Shown here one piece after another: positions 54,129 through 62,410 of a stretch of 64,000 nt of DNA. The stretch covers positions 1 to 64,000 of the forward strand of contig JAHHHN010000005.1 in the NCBI GenBank assembly GCA_019359325.1, in the 5' to 3' direction. The notes beneath the pieces were generated by a model. It was not told where the DNA came from and searched no databases. It saw only the letters and a program-made list of their open reading frames with translations. Origin of the DNA: Mojavia pulchra JT2-VF2. GTDB lineage: Bacteria > Cyanobacteriota > Cyanobacteriia > Cyanobacteriales > Nostocaceae. A program made the position numbers and the translations under genes. Numbering within the stretch: position 1 is the stretch's first letter; every line of letters begins with the position of its first letter.

Positions 54129-54183
54129 GTAGGGTAGGCATTGCCCACCAAAACCAGGATATGGTGGGCAATGCCTACTCTAC
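54129..54183. repeat. 22-bp-stem hairpin between the hydrolase and CHAT genes
   Basis: Left arm 54129-54150 (GTAGGGTAGGCATTGCCCACCA) is written here only by its key words: GTAGGGTAGG and TTGCCCACCA; it pairs with 54162-54183 with one G-T mismatch and an 11-base loop. It overlaps the hydrolase stop codon (54180-54182). The GGCATTGCCCACC word is a common cyanobacterial dispersed palindrome; it may also attenuate readthrough between the two genes. Confidence 0.75.
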
Positions 54184-55847
54184 ATTGATTTCAGCTTTGA
54201 TCTCAGAACAACTTGAATCTGTTTTTTCTGACACTCCTCAGAGAAAGCATAAATTTTGTCTTCCATTTCTCCCTCGGCTGACAAAGATGATATAAATCCG
54301 TCAAATCCGAGAAAGGCTAATTCGTAGATAGCTTTTTGGGTAAATTTACCCTGAAAGTAACCAGTATGAGTATCAATACCTTTTGAACCATTGTTACTCC
54401 CAGCCTTACCCAGAAATGCAAATGTGAGAACAACATAATCCCAAAAGTTGATAGCTGGCTTTTGTAGAGCATAAGTGACTATTCCTGCATCCTGACTCGG
54501 ATCATCTTTGTAATCTGTGCAGTCAAAGTAAGTGAATAAGTCTGCGGGTTCCACTTCAGTTTCGGAGAATGTCCGCATTTCTGTAAGGTTGTTATGTTCT
54601 TTGTTAGAAGAACGAATTTCTAGATATTTGTGGGGGCGATCAATGTCGTAATCTTCAGTGTAGCTATCCGGCAAAAAGTTAACAATTCCATATCTCGGTG
54701 CATGACCAACCGTATCGTTGGAGTTACGGAAATGACTAACAGTGACATTACCAAGTCTGTAACCACTAATGCGAGTTTTAGCTGGGAAACTAAAGTAATT
54801 TGCGGCTGTAGAGGTTAATCGCAAAGCTAAATCTCCCTCACTACAAAAGATATAAGCTTCTTCGCAACGACGTAAGGAAGAACGTAGAAAATTGGCTCGT
54901 CCTGGCAAAATAGTTTCTACAGGAATATCAGGTGCAACTAAAACAAGTCTTCCTAAACAAAAGGCATGTCCAATTTCAGAAGAAGGTTTTTTGTTAATCG
55001 ATTGAACGTCAAAAACATCAGAAAGAATACGAATTACATTTGTGAGTACAAAGCAGCCCAAACTGTGACCAATAAATGATAATTTTACCCGTTTTTTATA
55101 ACCTAATTTATCTATAGAATAATCTAGCTGTCTCAGCAACTCTACCAAATCTATAACGCCATAATTACTAGCTCTATAGACATCTCTAAAGTAGCTAGAA
55201 ATTCTCAAAAACATCACTGTTAGCACTGCTGAAGTCGCAATACCAGAAATAATTAATAAAATTGTCAAAAAATGAATAACACTAGGCGGCAATAAATTTA
55301 CATATAATAAAACCAAGGTAGACAATATGCTAACTGTTAGCCCAGTCACTAAAATGCCTAATAGTAAACGTGGTAAGGCAGAGATTGCATAACCTAGCTT
55401 TTCTTTAACTGTACCGGAATCGTCTTTTTTAAAGGGATTTTCAGACGGCCATCTATAGCCAATAAAAATATATTTATTTGATTGCTGGATATGTTCATTA
55501 ACATAATTGTAAATTTTTTTACAGCCTTTCTCTGTATCAGAGGGTGTTGAACTATATCCATGAATATTTATGACAATTTCTGGTTCTTCATTTTCTATCA
55601 AACGTCTAGCAATTTTGTCAATCATGCTTTTGGTTGACGTTGCAGGTTGACTATCATTAAGATAAAAAAAGTTTCTATTATTAACTTTTGCTAAATCTAT
55701 AGTAGAGTGTTCTTCTTCTGTTTCAACATTGAGTGTTGCAGTACTAACGACTAAATAACCTGGTACTTTTGCAGACTCGTTTTCTTGAAACTCATAAATT
55801 TTGTATTGTTCAGCATCTAAGAGACTAGCATCAGAATGATTATTCAT
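54180..55847 (-). CDS. Membrane-anchored alpha/beta hydrolase (DUF900-like)
   Basis: 555 residues. The N-terminal region has IVINIHGYSSTPSDTEKG (oxyanion-type HGYSS) and FIGYRWPSENPF; two membrane helices follow in the middle (LLLGILVTGLTVSILSTLVL and IHFLTILLIISGIATSAVLT). After them comes the nucleophile motif FIGHSLGCFVL (GHSLG), a later acidic region (LVAPDIPVETI) and a His-containing C-terminal region. This resembles the DUF900 group of alpha/beta hydrolases, but the membrane hairpin inserted in the fold is unusual. It lies 94 bp upstream of the CHAT-NB-ARC gene on the same strand. Hydrolase target unknown; lipase or esterase activity is inferred. Confidence 0.72.
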   Translation of the reverse strand: MNNHSDASLLDAEQYKIYEFQENESAKVPGYLVVSTATLNVETEEEHSTIDLAKVNNRNFFYLNDSQPATSTKSMIDKIARRLIENEEPEIVINIHGYSSTPSDTEKGCKKIYNYVNEHIQQSNKYIFIGYRWPSENPFKKDDSGTVKEKLGYAISALPRLLLGILVTGLTVSILSTLVLLYVNLLPPSVIHFLTILLIISGIATSAVLTVMFLRISSYFRDVYRASNYGVIDLVELLRQLDYSIDKLGYKKRVKLSFIGHSLGCFVLTNVIRILSDVFDVQSINKKPSSEIGHAFCLGRLVLVAPDIPVETILPGRANFLRSSLRRCEEAYIFCSEGDLALRLTSTAANYFSFPAKTRISGYRLGNVTVSHFRNSNDTVGHAPRYGIVNFLPDSYTEDYDIDRPHKYLEIRSSNKEHNNLTEMRTFSETEVEPADLFTYFDCTDYKDDPSQDAGIVTYALQKPAINFWDYVVLTFAFLGKAGSNNGSKGIDTHTGYFQGKFTQKAIYELAFLGFDGFISSLSAEGEMEDKIYAFSEECQKKQIQVVLRSKLKSM

Positions 55848-56092
55848 AAAGCTTTTATATTTGTTCTACTAGGGTTATTTTACTTGGGGATCATATCCTA
55901 ATAGAGCTAAAAAAGTGGGCTATGTAAAAAAATAAGTAGAAAAATTCACATTTACCTACTTATAAAAAACTGCTTGGATACATTAAAGGATTACTTCTAC
56001 TGTCTAAATCTTTTATTTTTCAAAATTTTTTGCAACACAACCACAGAAAAGAATCATTTCTGGCTGTAGTTTACGGAATGAATATTTAGTAT
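55848..56092. other. Intergenic region, nothing recognised
   Basis: AT-rich; probably the promoter of the hydrolase gene. No ORF, repeat or RNA was seen. Confidence 0.4.
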
Positions 56093-58600
56093 TTATTTAA
56101 ATGAGCTAGAGATTAACTCTCTTACCTGTTCTGCGGAATCTTGTTGTAATGCGGATGCAGCGATCGCCTCTGCCTCTGCTACAGTTAATTGGGCGATCGC
56201 CTGTTTGAGTGTAGGTACAGCATGAGGATTTACACTCAATTCATCCAATCCCAAACCTAATAAAATTGGTGTTGCTAAAGGTTCTGCTGCTAGTTCACCA
56301 CATAACCCTACCCAAATGCCTGCTTTATGGGCAACTTGGACGGTTTGCTGCACCATCCGCAACACTGCTGGATGCATGGCGTCTGCTAAATTTGCAACTC
56401 GTGGATTAGTGCGATCGCCAGCCATGACATACTGGCTAAGGTCATTAGTTCCAATGCTGAAAAAATCTACTTCAGTCGCCAATTTATCAGCCATGACTAC
56501 AGCTGAAGGTATCTCTACCATGATGCCAACTTCCATCGCTTCATCAAAAGCAATATCTGCTTGGCGCAGTTCAGCCTGCACTTCAGCCAGAATTACCTTA
56601 GCCGCCCGTAGCTCAGTTACACTGGCAATCATCGGCAACATTATCTTTATCTTGTGTCCCACACTGGCCCTCAAAATTGCCCGGAATTGAGTTTTCAAGA
56701 AATCTGGATGATCTAAACAAAAGCGAATTCCTCGCCAGCCAAGGAATGGGTTAGCTTCTGGAACCGCTATTTTGAGGTAGGGAAGTGGTTTGTCACCACC
56801 AGCATCTAAGGTACGAATGATCAACGGCCGCTGATCCAGAATTTGGGCGATTTCCTGATACACTGCTAGTTGCTCTTCTTCCGTCGGCGCATTTGTCCGG
56901 CCTAGATAAAGAAACTCTGTACGCAGCAATCCTACACCCTCAGCCCCAGCTGCTACAGCCATTTGAGCATCAGTTATGCTGCCAATATTCGCAAAGATGC
57001 TAACTTGGCGACCGTCACGGGTAATCGCTGGTTGATGTGCTTTGGCTTGTGCTTGCTGGTGAGTAGTTTGCCATGCTTCTCGCTTGGCTTCTAGTACACC
57101 CAAGATATTTGGTTCTGGTTCTACCCAAGCTTTACCACTCTCACCATCGAGTGCCATGAGCGTACCATCTTCTAGGTACAATACCTCTGCATCTACGCCC
57201 AGAACTGCGGGTATACCTAATGTCCGAGCAATAATTGCACTGTGAGAAGTCGCGCTACCTGAAGTTGTACAAATGCCTAACACCTTTGTCGGGTCTAATC
57301 CCAAGGTATCAGAGGGAGTTAGATCGCTGGCTACCAAAATCGCTGGTTCAGCTAATTCTAGAGAATTTACAGATTTACCCGCTAGTAGTCGTAATACTCT
57401 TTGCCCGACATCTACAACATCTTCAACTCGCTCTTGTAGGTAAGAATCTTCTAGGATGTGGTAGCTAGTTGCCACCTCATCGACTACCGCTTGCCAAGCA
57501 GCTTCTGCATTTAAATGTTGTTCCCAAATCCGCTGACGAACAGCTTGCAGTAGTATTGGATCTTCTAAAAACAACAAATGGGCAACAAAGATGGAGGCTT
57601 CCGCATCACCAATTTGAATAGCCGCTTGTGAGAATAATGTTTGAATTTCTTGTTGGGCAGTTTCAATAGCTGCCTGTAAACGTTGCCACTCAGCTTCAAC
57701 ATCTTCTACGTGGTATTGCGTAACAGTAACTGCGGCGGGTTGATAATGAATAACAGGTGCGATCGCCACCCCTGGAGAAGCTGCAATTCCAGCCAGTTCG
57801 CCGTGAGTTGGTGGGCTAGCTTCGTTCTCTGCTATTGATGGTTCCCAAGTACTATCATCTTCGCCAAAGTTAGTTGTCACCAATGCTTGTAATGCAGCCA
57901 AAGCTTCATCAGCATCAGCACCAATAGCGATAATCGCCAGTTCGTGTCCTTGACGTACTCCTAATGTTGTGACTTGGTTAATACTGTCACCGCGAACAGC
58001 AACACTACTTCTACTGACATTTTGCACCCAGATTTGCGAATTAAATCGGGCTGCTGTGGTCACAAATTGTGCTGCGGGGCGGGCGTGTAATCCCAAGCGG
58101 TTGCGAACAGTTAAGCGGATTTCTTTGGTTGAGAATTCTGTGTTGGCTGTCAATTGGTCATCACTACTAACAACTGACGATTGGCTACCAAGCGCAAATA
58201 AATGTGTTGCTTTCGCTACTAATGCTCCCCGTGCTTCTGCTAAGACTTGCTGAATGTCCCCACCAGATGCAGCGGCAACTGCGGCAGTGATCGCTCCTTC
58301 TACTATAGGTGCTTCACACAGATAAACTTTTTCTCTTTGCTCTGGTGGCAGAAACTCTAGGGCCATTTCTGCACTCATCAAGGCGCTGCCTGTATCCATT
58401 AACACCAGAACGCCATCATCGGTGAAGATAGAGGCGATCGCCTCATAAACTTGGACAGGATCTGTACCCAATGGATTTTCCAAGCCTTCAATCCCAGCTG
58501 CGATCGCCAGAGGTACTTGACCCTTAACCATTTGTGCTGCAAGTTCCTGGACGCCAAGCGCTAGCTGTTTACTGTGAGAAACAATAACAATTCCGATCAC
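56093..58600 (-). CDS. DhaM-HPr-Enzyme I fusion (phosphoenolpyruvate phosphotransferase)
   Basis: 835 residues, GTG start at 58600. Three domains in order: DhaM/EIIA-Man-like (1-130; His9 in IVIVSHSKQLALG), HPr (160-245; His172 in RNRLGLHARPAAQF) and Enzyme I (about 265-830; His453 in TTSGSATSHSAIIART, PEP-binding region GVGLLRTEFLYLGR and IGTNDLSQYVMAGDRTNPR, Cys near VGLCGELAAEP). It passes phosphate from PEP to dihydroxyacetone through DhaK/DhaL. All phosphoacceptor residues are present, so it is probably active. No dhaK or dhaL gene is adjacent in this window. Fusions of this kind are known for DhaM. Confidence 0.9.
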   Translation of the reverse strand: MIGIVIVSHSKQLALGVQELAAQMVKGQVPLAIAAGIEGLENPLGTDPVQVYEAIASIFTDDGVLVLMDTGSALMSAEMALEFLPPEQREKVYLCEAPIVEGAITAAVAAASGGDIQQVLAEARGALVAKATHLFALGSQSSVVSSDDQLTANTEFSTKEIRLTVRNRLGLHARPAAQFVTTAARFNSQIWVQNVSRSSVAVRGDSINQVTTLGVRQGHELAIIAIGADADEALAALQALVTTNFGEDDSTWEPSIAENEASPPTHGELAGIAASPGVAIAPVIHYQPAAVTVTQYHVEDVEAEWQRLQAAIETAQQEIQTLFSQAAIQIGDAEASIFVAHLLFLEDPILLQAVRQRIWEQHLNAEAAWQAVVDEVATSYHILEDSYLQERVEDVVDVGQRVLRLLAGKSVNSLELAEPAILVASDLTPSDTLGLDPTKVLGICTTSGSATSHSAIIARTLGIPAVLGVDAEVLYLEDGTLMALDGESGKAWVEPEPNILGVLEAKREAWQTTHQQAQAKAHQPAITRDGRQVSIFANIGSITDAQMAVAAGAEGVGLLRTEFLYLGRTNAPTEEEQLAVYQEIAQILDQRPLIIRTLDAGGDKPLPYLKIAVPEANPFLGWRGIRFCLDHPDFLKTQFRAILRASVGHKIKIMLPMIASVTELRAAKVILAEVQAELRQADIAFDEAMEVGIMVEIPSAVVMADKLATEVDFFSIGTNDLSQYVMAGDRTNPRVANLADAMHPAVLRMVQQTVQVAHKAGIWVGLCGELAAEPLATPILLGLGLDELSVNPHAVPTLKQAIAQLTVAEAEAIAASALQQDSAEQVRELISSSFK

Positions 58601-59020
58601 GGCAACACCGTCGACTCTGTTGAGAGGCTTTTGTTGAGCTATTTAATTTTATTCTTCCATTTTCTACCACTAAAAACAGTGTTGATTGCGAAATTGCAAC
58701 TTTGCGATAACAAACTCAGATTCTGTTGTGTATGAGAGAGTTGCGGGAATTCTAAAGATATGGATTAAAACTGCGTAGAAGCTCTGCTTATTGTCGCCAG
58801 ACATCAGATATTCGTCTTTAGCTCCTAAATAGACTTTCCCAAACCACGATAGGGTTATTAGCGTAGTTCTCTTAACTGTTGTACTCAATCTTGTTGTAAT
58901 GCAGATGCCGCGATGCGTGCGGCGAGCTACGCCTACGCAGTTTTAGGACTTACAATGCGTAAGTCCTGCGATCGCTCATCAAAAGCAAAATCTGAAAAAA
59001 TACTCCAGCACTCAGATGGA
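58601..59020. other. Intergenic region with a duplicated gene tail
   Basis: It contains the remnant at 58868-58914 and repeat words GCGGCGAGCTACGCCTACGC. No intact gene. ORFs here on the minus strand are not protein-like. Confidence 0.45.
58868..58914 (-). pseudogene. Degenerate copy of the dhaM-fusion 3' end
   Basis: Compared with 56116-56162, this ~47-bp segment is clearly similar (AATCTTGTTGTAATGC is shared exactly, with most flanking bases). On the minus strand it would read IAASALQQD-stop-VQQLREL against IAASALQQDSAEQVRELISS in the gene. It lies just upstream of the gene's own 5' end, as expected from a collapsed tandem duplication. Confidence 0.6.
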
Positions 59021-59448
59021 TCAACGGTTAACAGTACTCATATCAGGGTAGCGTTCACCTGCTGCCACATTTTTGGGTGCAACTGCTTCAAGTCGATTCA
59101 ACTCTTGTTCAGTCAGGGTAATTTCGGTAGCTGCAATATTCTCCTCCAAGCTGGTCTGCCACTAATCCCTTTCCAACCACCATCTTCAGTGCGGACATTG
59201 CCAAACTTGCTTGCTAGTATTACTTGATCTCGATGCTCTTTAATTGCCCTACCTACTAATTGCTCATTGGTGAACGACCCATACATATCTGCTGTGTCAA
59301 GGAAGTTTACCCCAAGTTCCAAAGCGCAATGGATGGTGGCGATCGCCTCAATTTCATCACGACCACTATAGAACTCAGACATTCCCATGCAACCAAGTCC
59401 GATAGTTGAAACTTCTAACCCTTGCTTGCCTAGCTTTCTGGTTCTCAT
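59021..59448 (-). pseudogene. Aldo/keto reductase with large internal deletion
   Basis: The N-terminal ~95 residues are normal for the family ([40 protein letters not shown] with the catalytic Asp and Tyr, [18 protein letters not shown]). Then the sequence jumps, in a different frame, to the C terminus: [20 protein letters not shown] followed by AVAPKNVAAGERYPDM and TVNR-stop at 59021. About 180 residues with the rest of the barrel and the NADPH site are missing, and the 59113 stop in the first frame comes from the shift. It is a decayed gene. Confidence 0.8.
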
Positions 59449-59749
59449 AAAATCATCTCCTAGTCAGTAATTGGTTAGAGAAAATCAGGTCTTTCAGAAT
59501 TATCCCTTTCCCTATCATCAAACCATCTATTATTAGAAGTATTTTCTGATATAAGTAGGTTACGAATTGTTGGTAGAAAAACTTGGGTATTTTTACTGTG
59601 AATTTAGAGTGAATAACACACAAGGTTAATGAGTATTAGTAAATAATGTGGTTTTCACTACGCTATGAGGTTGAATTAGTAAGATAAACTTGCCGAAGGT
59701 ATGTCATCAAACTACGGACTTTCATTTAGTAACAAAGAAAGGATAACCA
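59449..59749. other. Intergenic region, nothing recognised
   Basis: AT-rich. The last part carries AAAGAAAGGATAACC, the ribosome binding site of the small gene at 59750. No other element was seen. Confidence 0.4.
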
Positions 59750-59974
59750 ATGAGCAAAGAAGTAGTTAAAGTAATATTCTGGGAAGAAAATCAAAAAGAT
59801 TTTCTCAAAAAATTTTATGATCTACAATTTATTCCCAGAATCGGAGAGGAAGTTTACCTAAAGAAGGAGAAATGGAAAGTAACTAGAGTTGAACATGATA
59901 TAGAAGTTAGTGAAATTAATGTCTACATGGAATTAATCAAAAAAGTAAAGCAGGATAAATCATCTAATTCATAA
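59750..59974 (+). CDS. Small charged protein of unknown function
   Basis: 74 residues with a good ribosome binding site (AAAGGA, about 8 bases before the ATG). The sequence MSKEVVKVIFWEENQKDFLK continues with FIPRIGEEVYLKKEKWKVTR and VEHDIEVSEINVYMELIKKV, a likely small beta-barrel-like fold with regular alternation of hydrophobic residues, and a Lys/Ser tail. I do not recognise the family. Codon usage and ribosome binding site support a real gene. It has no obvious functional neighbour. Confidence 0.7.
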   Translation: MSKEVVKVIFWEENQKDFLKKFYDLQFIPRIGEEVYLKKEKWKVTRVEHDIEVSEINVYMELIKKVKQDKSSNS

Positions 59975-60148
59975 ATAAAACTGAGATGGTAGCTATGCTG
60001 TCTTGCTGAGGGTAGAAGGAAATCCCCCTAAATTTATTTATAGGGATGATGGGAACATCCTGATTTATCCGTGTCGATTGTGGTTGCTAAAACTACCAAT
60101 AATCACTGGCTATATCTTGCTCCCACTGTCCCCGATTAACCCATAGTT

Positions 60149-61348
60149 TTATAATTGTAAATTTCCGACAATCTTCTGGTTTTCCCGGCTAGCCACACGA
60201 ATCATATAACCTTCTTTTACAGGAATCTGCGGTGTCCACTCATGAACTCCATCGCTAGCAGTACGAGTAGAAATATCTTGGATAATTTTGTCGCTGCGAT
60301 CATACAACTTAATCGACACATCCTTATCAAGATTATCTCGCCACAATATTAGATAAGGTCGATTTTGTTCAACCTGTACTTTACCAATCGGCTGATCAAT
60401 TAATATTTGCGGTACAAGCTTTTGAGTTCGAGCCTTGCGAAATCCCAGGTAATGCGGTAAATGTCGAAATGTAGGATTTTCTTGGAGATTAGACAGTTGG
60501 GGTAAAACAATATTCCCCATTTTGGAATTGAAAAGATAAGTTGATCTGCCACCGTCAACGGTGATGATATCTCCTTTAACGCCTAATTTACGTAATAATT
60601 CTGCGGCTTCATCTAGGATTGTTTGATTCACCGTCATAATCAACAGTTGTTCATTACCCTTACTACCATCTTTGTCGAGAGTACCGATAACTTGATATTT
60701 ATTTACTTGATTTTGGGCTAATACTTTCGCTGGATGGTCACTATATTTATAACTAACGATCGCATTTTTTACCTTTTTTTGGTTGAGAGGCGCACCACTA
60801 ACTGGGTCATAATCTGTAATGTATGCCTGCTTATCATCCCAAACCAAAGCCTTCAGGCGAATTGTGCGATAAAACTGATTTTTTGGTTCCTTAATCGGCC
60901 CGTAGGGACTATTTCCCCCACTGATAACTACGCCATTGAGTTTAATAGGGAAGGATAACTGCGTACTTGATTGATATTGCTCAAAAAAAGAACAGTTAAT
61001 AATGGAAAAAACGTTGTCACTATACAGTTGTTTATACTCATCGGTTACTTCACTAAACAACTTATTTTCAAAAAAAGGGCTGTAATATCCACCTTCTCCT
61101 TTATAATATTTCCCTTGTTTCTGACCCATCTGATCTACCTCCCCGATCAGCTGGTCTATATGGATTTTGTTGAGGTTAATAACTTGTAAATAAGCTATGT
61201 TGCCATTCGTTAATTGTTTGGTGTATAAACCTGCGCCATCAATGACGTGAAGAGGCTGATAAGAAGACAGGGGGTTTGATACTTGGGCTATCCAAAGGCT
61301 AGTAAGAATTGGAAGCAGGAAAAAAAAGAAGCTGATTGCAGCGTTCAT
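60149..61348 (-). CDS. Secreted phosphodiester glycosidase-domain protein (NAGPA/DUF2233-like)
   Basis: 399 residues with an N-terminal signal or anchor segment (AISFFFFLLPILTSLWIAQV). The central region resembles the phosphodiester glycosidase (NAGPA, formerly DUF2233) domain: INCSFFEQYQSSTQLSFPIK, KLNGVVISGGNSPYG, and the conserved end IITVDGGRSTYLFN, where DGG is the family signature. The last ~90 residues form a separate beta-rich domain (VEQNRPYLILWRDNLDKDVS...). Members of this domain remove or edit sugar-phosphate diesters; the bacterial substrate is unknown. The usual GGGSTTL reads GGRSTYL, so activity is uncertain. Confidence 0.8.
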   Translation of the reverse strand: MNAAISFFFFLLPILTSLWIAQVSNPLSSYQPLHVIDGAGLYTKQLTNGNIAYLQVINLNKIHIDQLIGEVDQMGQKQGKYYKGEGGYYSPFFENKLFSEVTDEYKQLYSDNVFSIINCSFFEQYQSSTQLSFPIKLNGVVISGGNSPYGPIKEPKNQFYRTIRLKALVWDDKQAYITDYDPVSGAPLNQKKVKNAIVSYKYSDHPAKVLAQNQVNKYQVIGTLDKDGSKGNEQLLIMTVNQTILDEAAELLRKLGVKGDIITVDGGRSTYLFNSKMGNIVLPQLSNLQENPTFRHLPHYLGFRKARTQKLVPQILIDQPIGKVQVEQNRPYLILWRDNLDKDVSIKLYDRSDKIIQDISTRTASDGVHEWTPQIPVKEGYMIRVASRENQKIVGNLQL

Positions 61349-61407
61349 TTGCGTTTTTTGTTGCCAAAAATAAGTATCCGCAATTATAACGCTTGCGATC
61401 CACAGTG

Positions 61408-61443
61408 ATAGGTTAACGCTTTTATTAAATAGCGTTAACCTAT
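61408..61443 (+). terminator. Hairpin with T run
   Basis: ATAGGTTAACGCT (61408-61420) pairs perfectly with AGCGTTAACCTAT (61431-61443) around a ten-base loop, followed by TTTTT. It looks like an intrinsic terminator on the plus strand, but no plus-strand gene precedes it, so it may act on an antisense transcript or be a repeat. Confidence 0.5.
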
Positions 61444-61527
61444 TTTTATCATTGCTGTAACAGAATATGGCAACGGAATTTCAGTTTGGAAAACAGGAGA
61501 TTGGTTTTTAATTCTTTAAAATAGAAA

Positions 61528-61556
61528 ATAATGATAATCTACAAGATTATCATTAT
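61528..61556. promoter_or_regulatory. Perfect inverted repeat resembling a Fur/Zur-type operator
   Basis: ATAATGATAATC (61528-61539) and GATTATCATTAT (61545-61556) form perfect 12-bp arms with a five-base centre. The TGATAAT/ATTATCA words match Fur- and Zur-box halves, but the spacing is longer than the classical one-base centre. It lies about 180 bp upstream of the glycosidase-domain gene and 150 bp downstream of the MoaD-like gene, and may instead be a terminator hairpin of the latter. Confidence 0.45.
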
Positions 61557-61707
61557 AAATATTCCTCAAAGTTATAATTCCAGATTTTGTCTTGAGATAA
61601 TGATTGTATTGCCAAAACTAGCTATGGTTTGTTAAACGTTGTTAGCTTTGGGCATCGTTAACCTCAGCTTAACTTTAATCTAATCTCAGAGGCGATCGCC
61701 TCTTGTT

Positions 61708-61968
61708 TTAACCACCGCTGACGGGTGGAATTAACACTACTTCATCCCCGTTTTTTAGTACGGTATCCGGTTCGACAAATATTAAATTAACTCCAAAGCG
61801 AGTGAAATCTCGTAATTTAGTGAGTTCTGGATGTTCAGCAATTAAGCGATCGCATACTGCTCTAACCGGCGTACCATTGGGAAGTTCCAGCACCAGTTCT
61901 GATACCCCATAGGCTTCTTGGTAGGCAGCAAATAACTTGACGGTTACAGTGATTACAGAATTAGACAT
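61708..61968 (-). CDS. MoaD/ThiS-like sulfur carrier protein
   Basis: 86 residues from the ATG at 61968 (MSNSVITVTVKLFAAYQ); an ATG at 61980 adds four residues and is also possible. It has the beta-grasp fold of MoaD/ThiS: VTVKLFAAYQEAYGVSELVL, then AICDRLI-like helix (VRAVCDRLIAEHPEL), LRDFTRFGVNLIFVEPDTVL and the C-terminal VLIPPVSGG with the essential Gly-Gly tail that is thiocarboxylated. It may serve molybdopterin synthesis or another sulfur transfer (such carriers next to thrC serve other roles), which cannot be decided here as no partner gene is adjacent. Confidence 0.85.
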   Translation of the reverse strand: MSNSVITVTVKLFAAYQEAYGVSELVLELPNGTPVRAVCDRLIAEHPELTKLRDFTRFGVNLIFVEPDTVLKNGDEVVLIPPVSGG

Positions 61969-62410
61969 AAAATTTAGCATTCCCCAACCATAAATAGGGG
62001 GACTTCTGACACCAAAAGTTCACTTTATTGACAGATTTTTACCTATTTAAGGTAATTTTGTTGTGGTTTAGCTTTAATTTCAAAATCTGAAATTAACTTG
62101 CAAATATGATACTACTATTAGGTTCCTGAAGTTAAGTTTTTGTATGTATCCTATTTTTGAGACTTGTAACAATTAGCTTATAGAAAATACTCTAGCGAAA
62201 TTCTAAGTACTCTTTATATATTCAATGATTAGGTCTTTCAGCAGAGAATCTGTTTGAAAAACGATAATATCGTTAAATGGCCGTTTTGAATAGAAGATAT
62301 AGCATCAATATTAGTTTACAAACATGATAAAAAGTGATTTTATATCTTATTTAGCGATTTTTTAGATAAGTTTGTTCTTATATCTGATTGATTAAATCAT
62401 TAAAGGTAAA
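61969..62410. other. AT-rich intergenic region before the Rieske oxygenase gene
   Basis: It holds the promoters of the MoaD-like gene (minus) and the oxygenase gene (plus). AAAGGTAAA precedes the ATG at 62411 as the ribosome binding site. No ORF or repeat was recognised. Confidence 0.4.

Larger units (their letters stand above)
61349..61707. other. Regulatory region between the glycosidase-domain and MoaD-like genes
   Basis: It contains a 13-bp hairpin followed by T5 (61408-61443) and a perfect 12-bp inverted repeat (61528-61556), described separately. No ORF. Confidence 0.5.
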
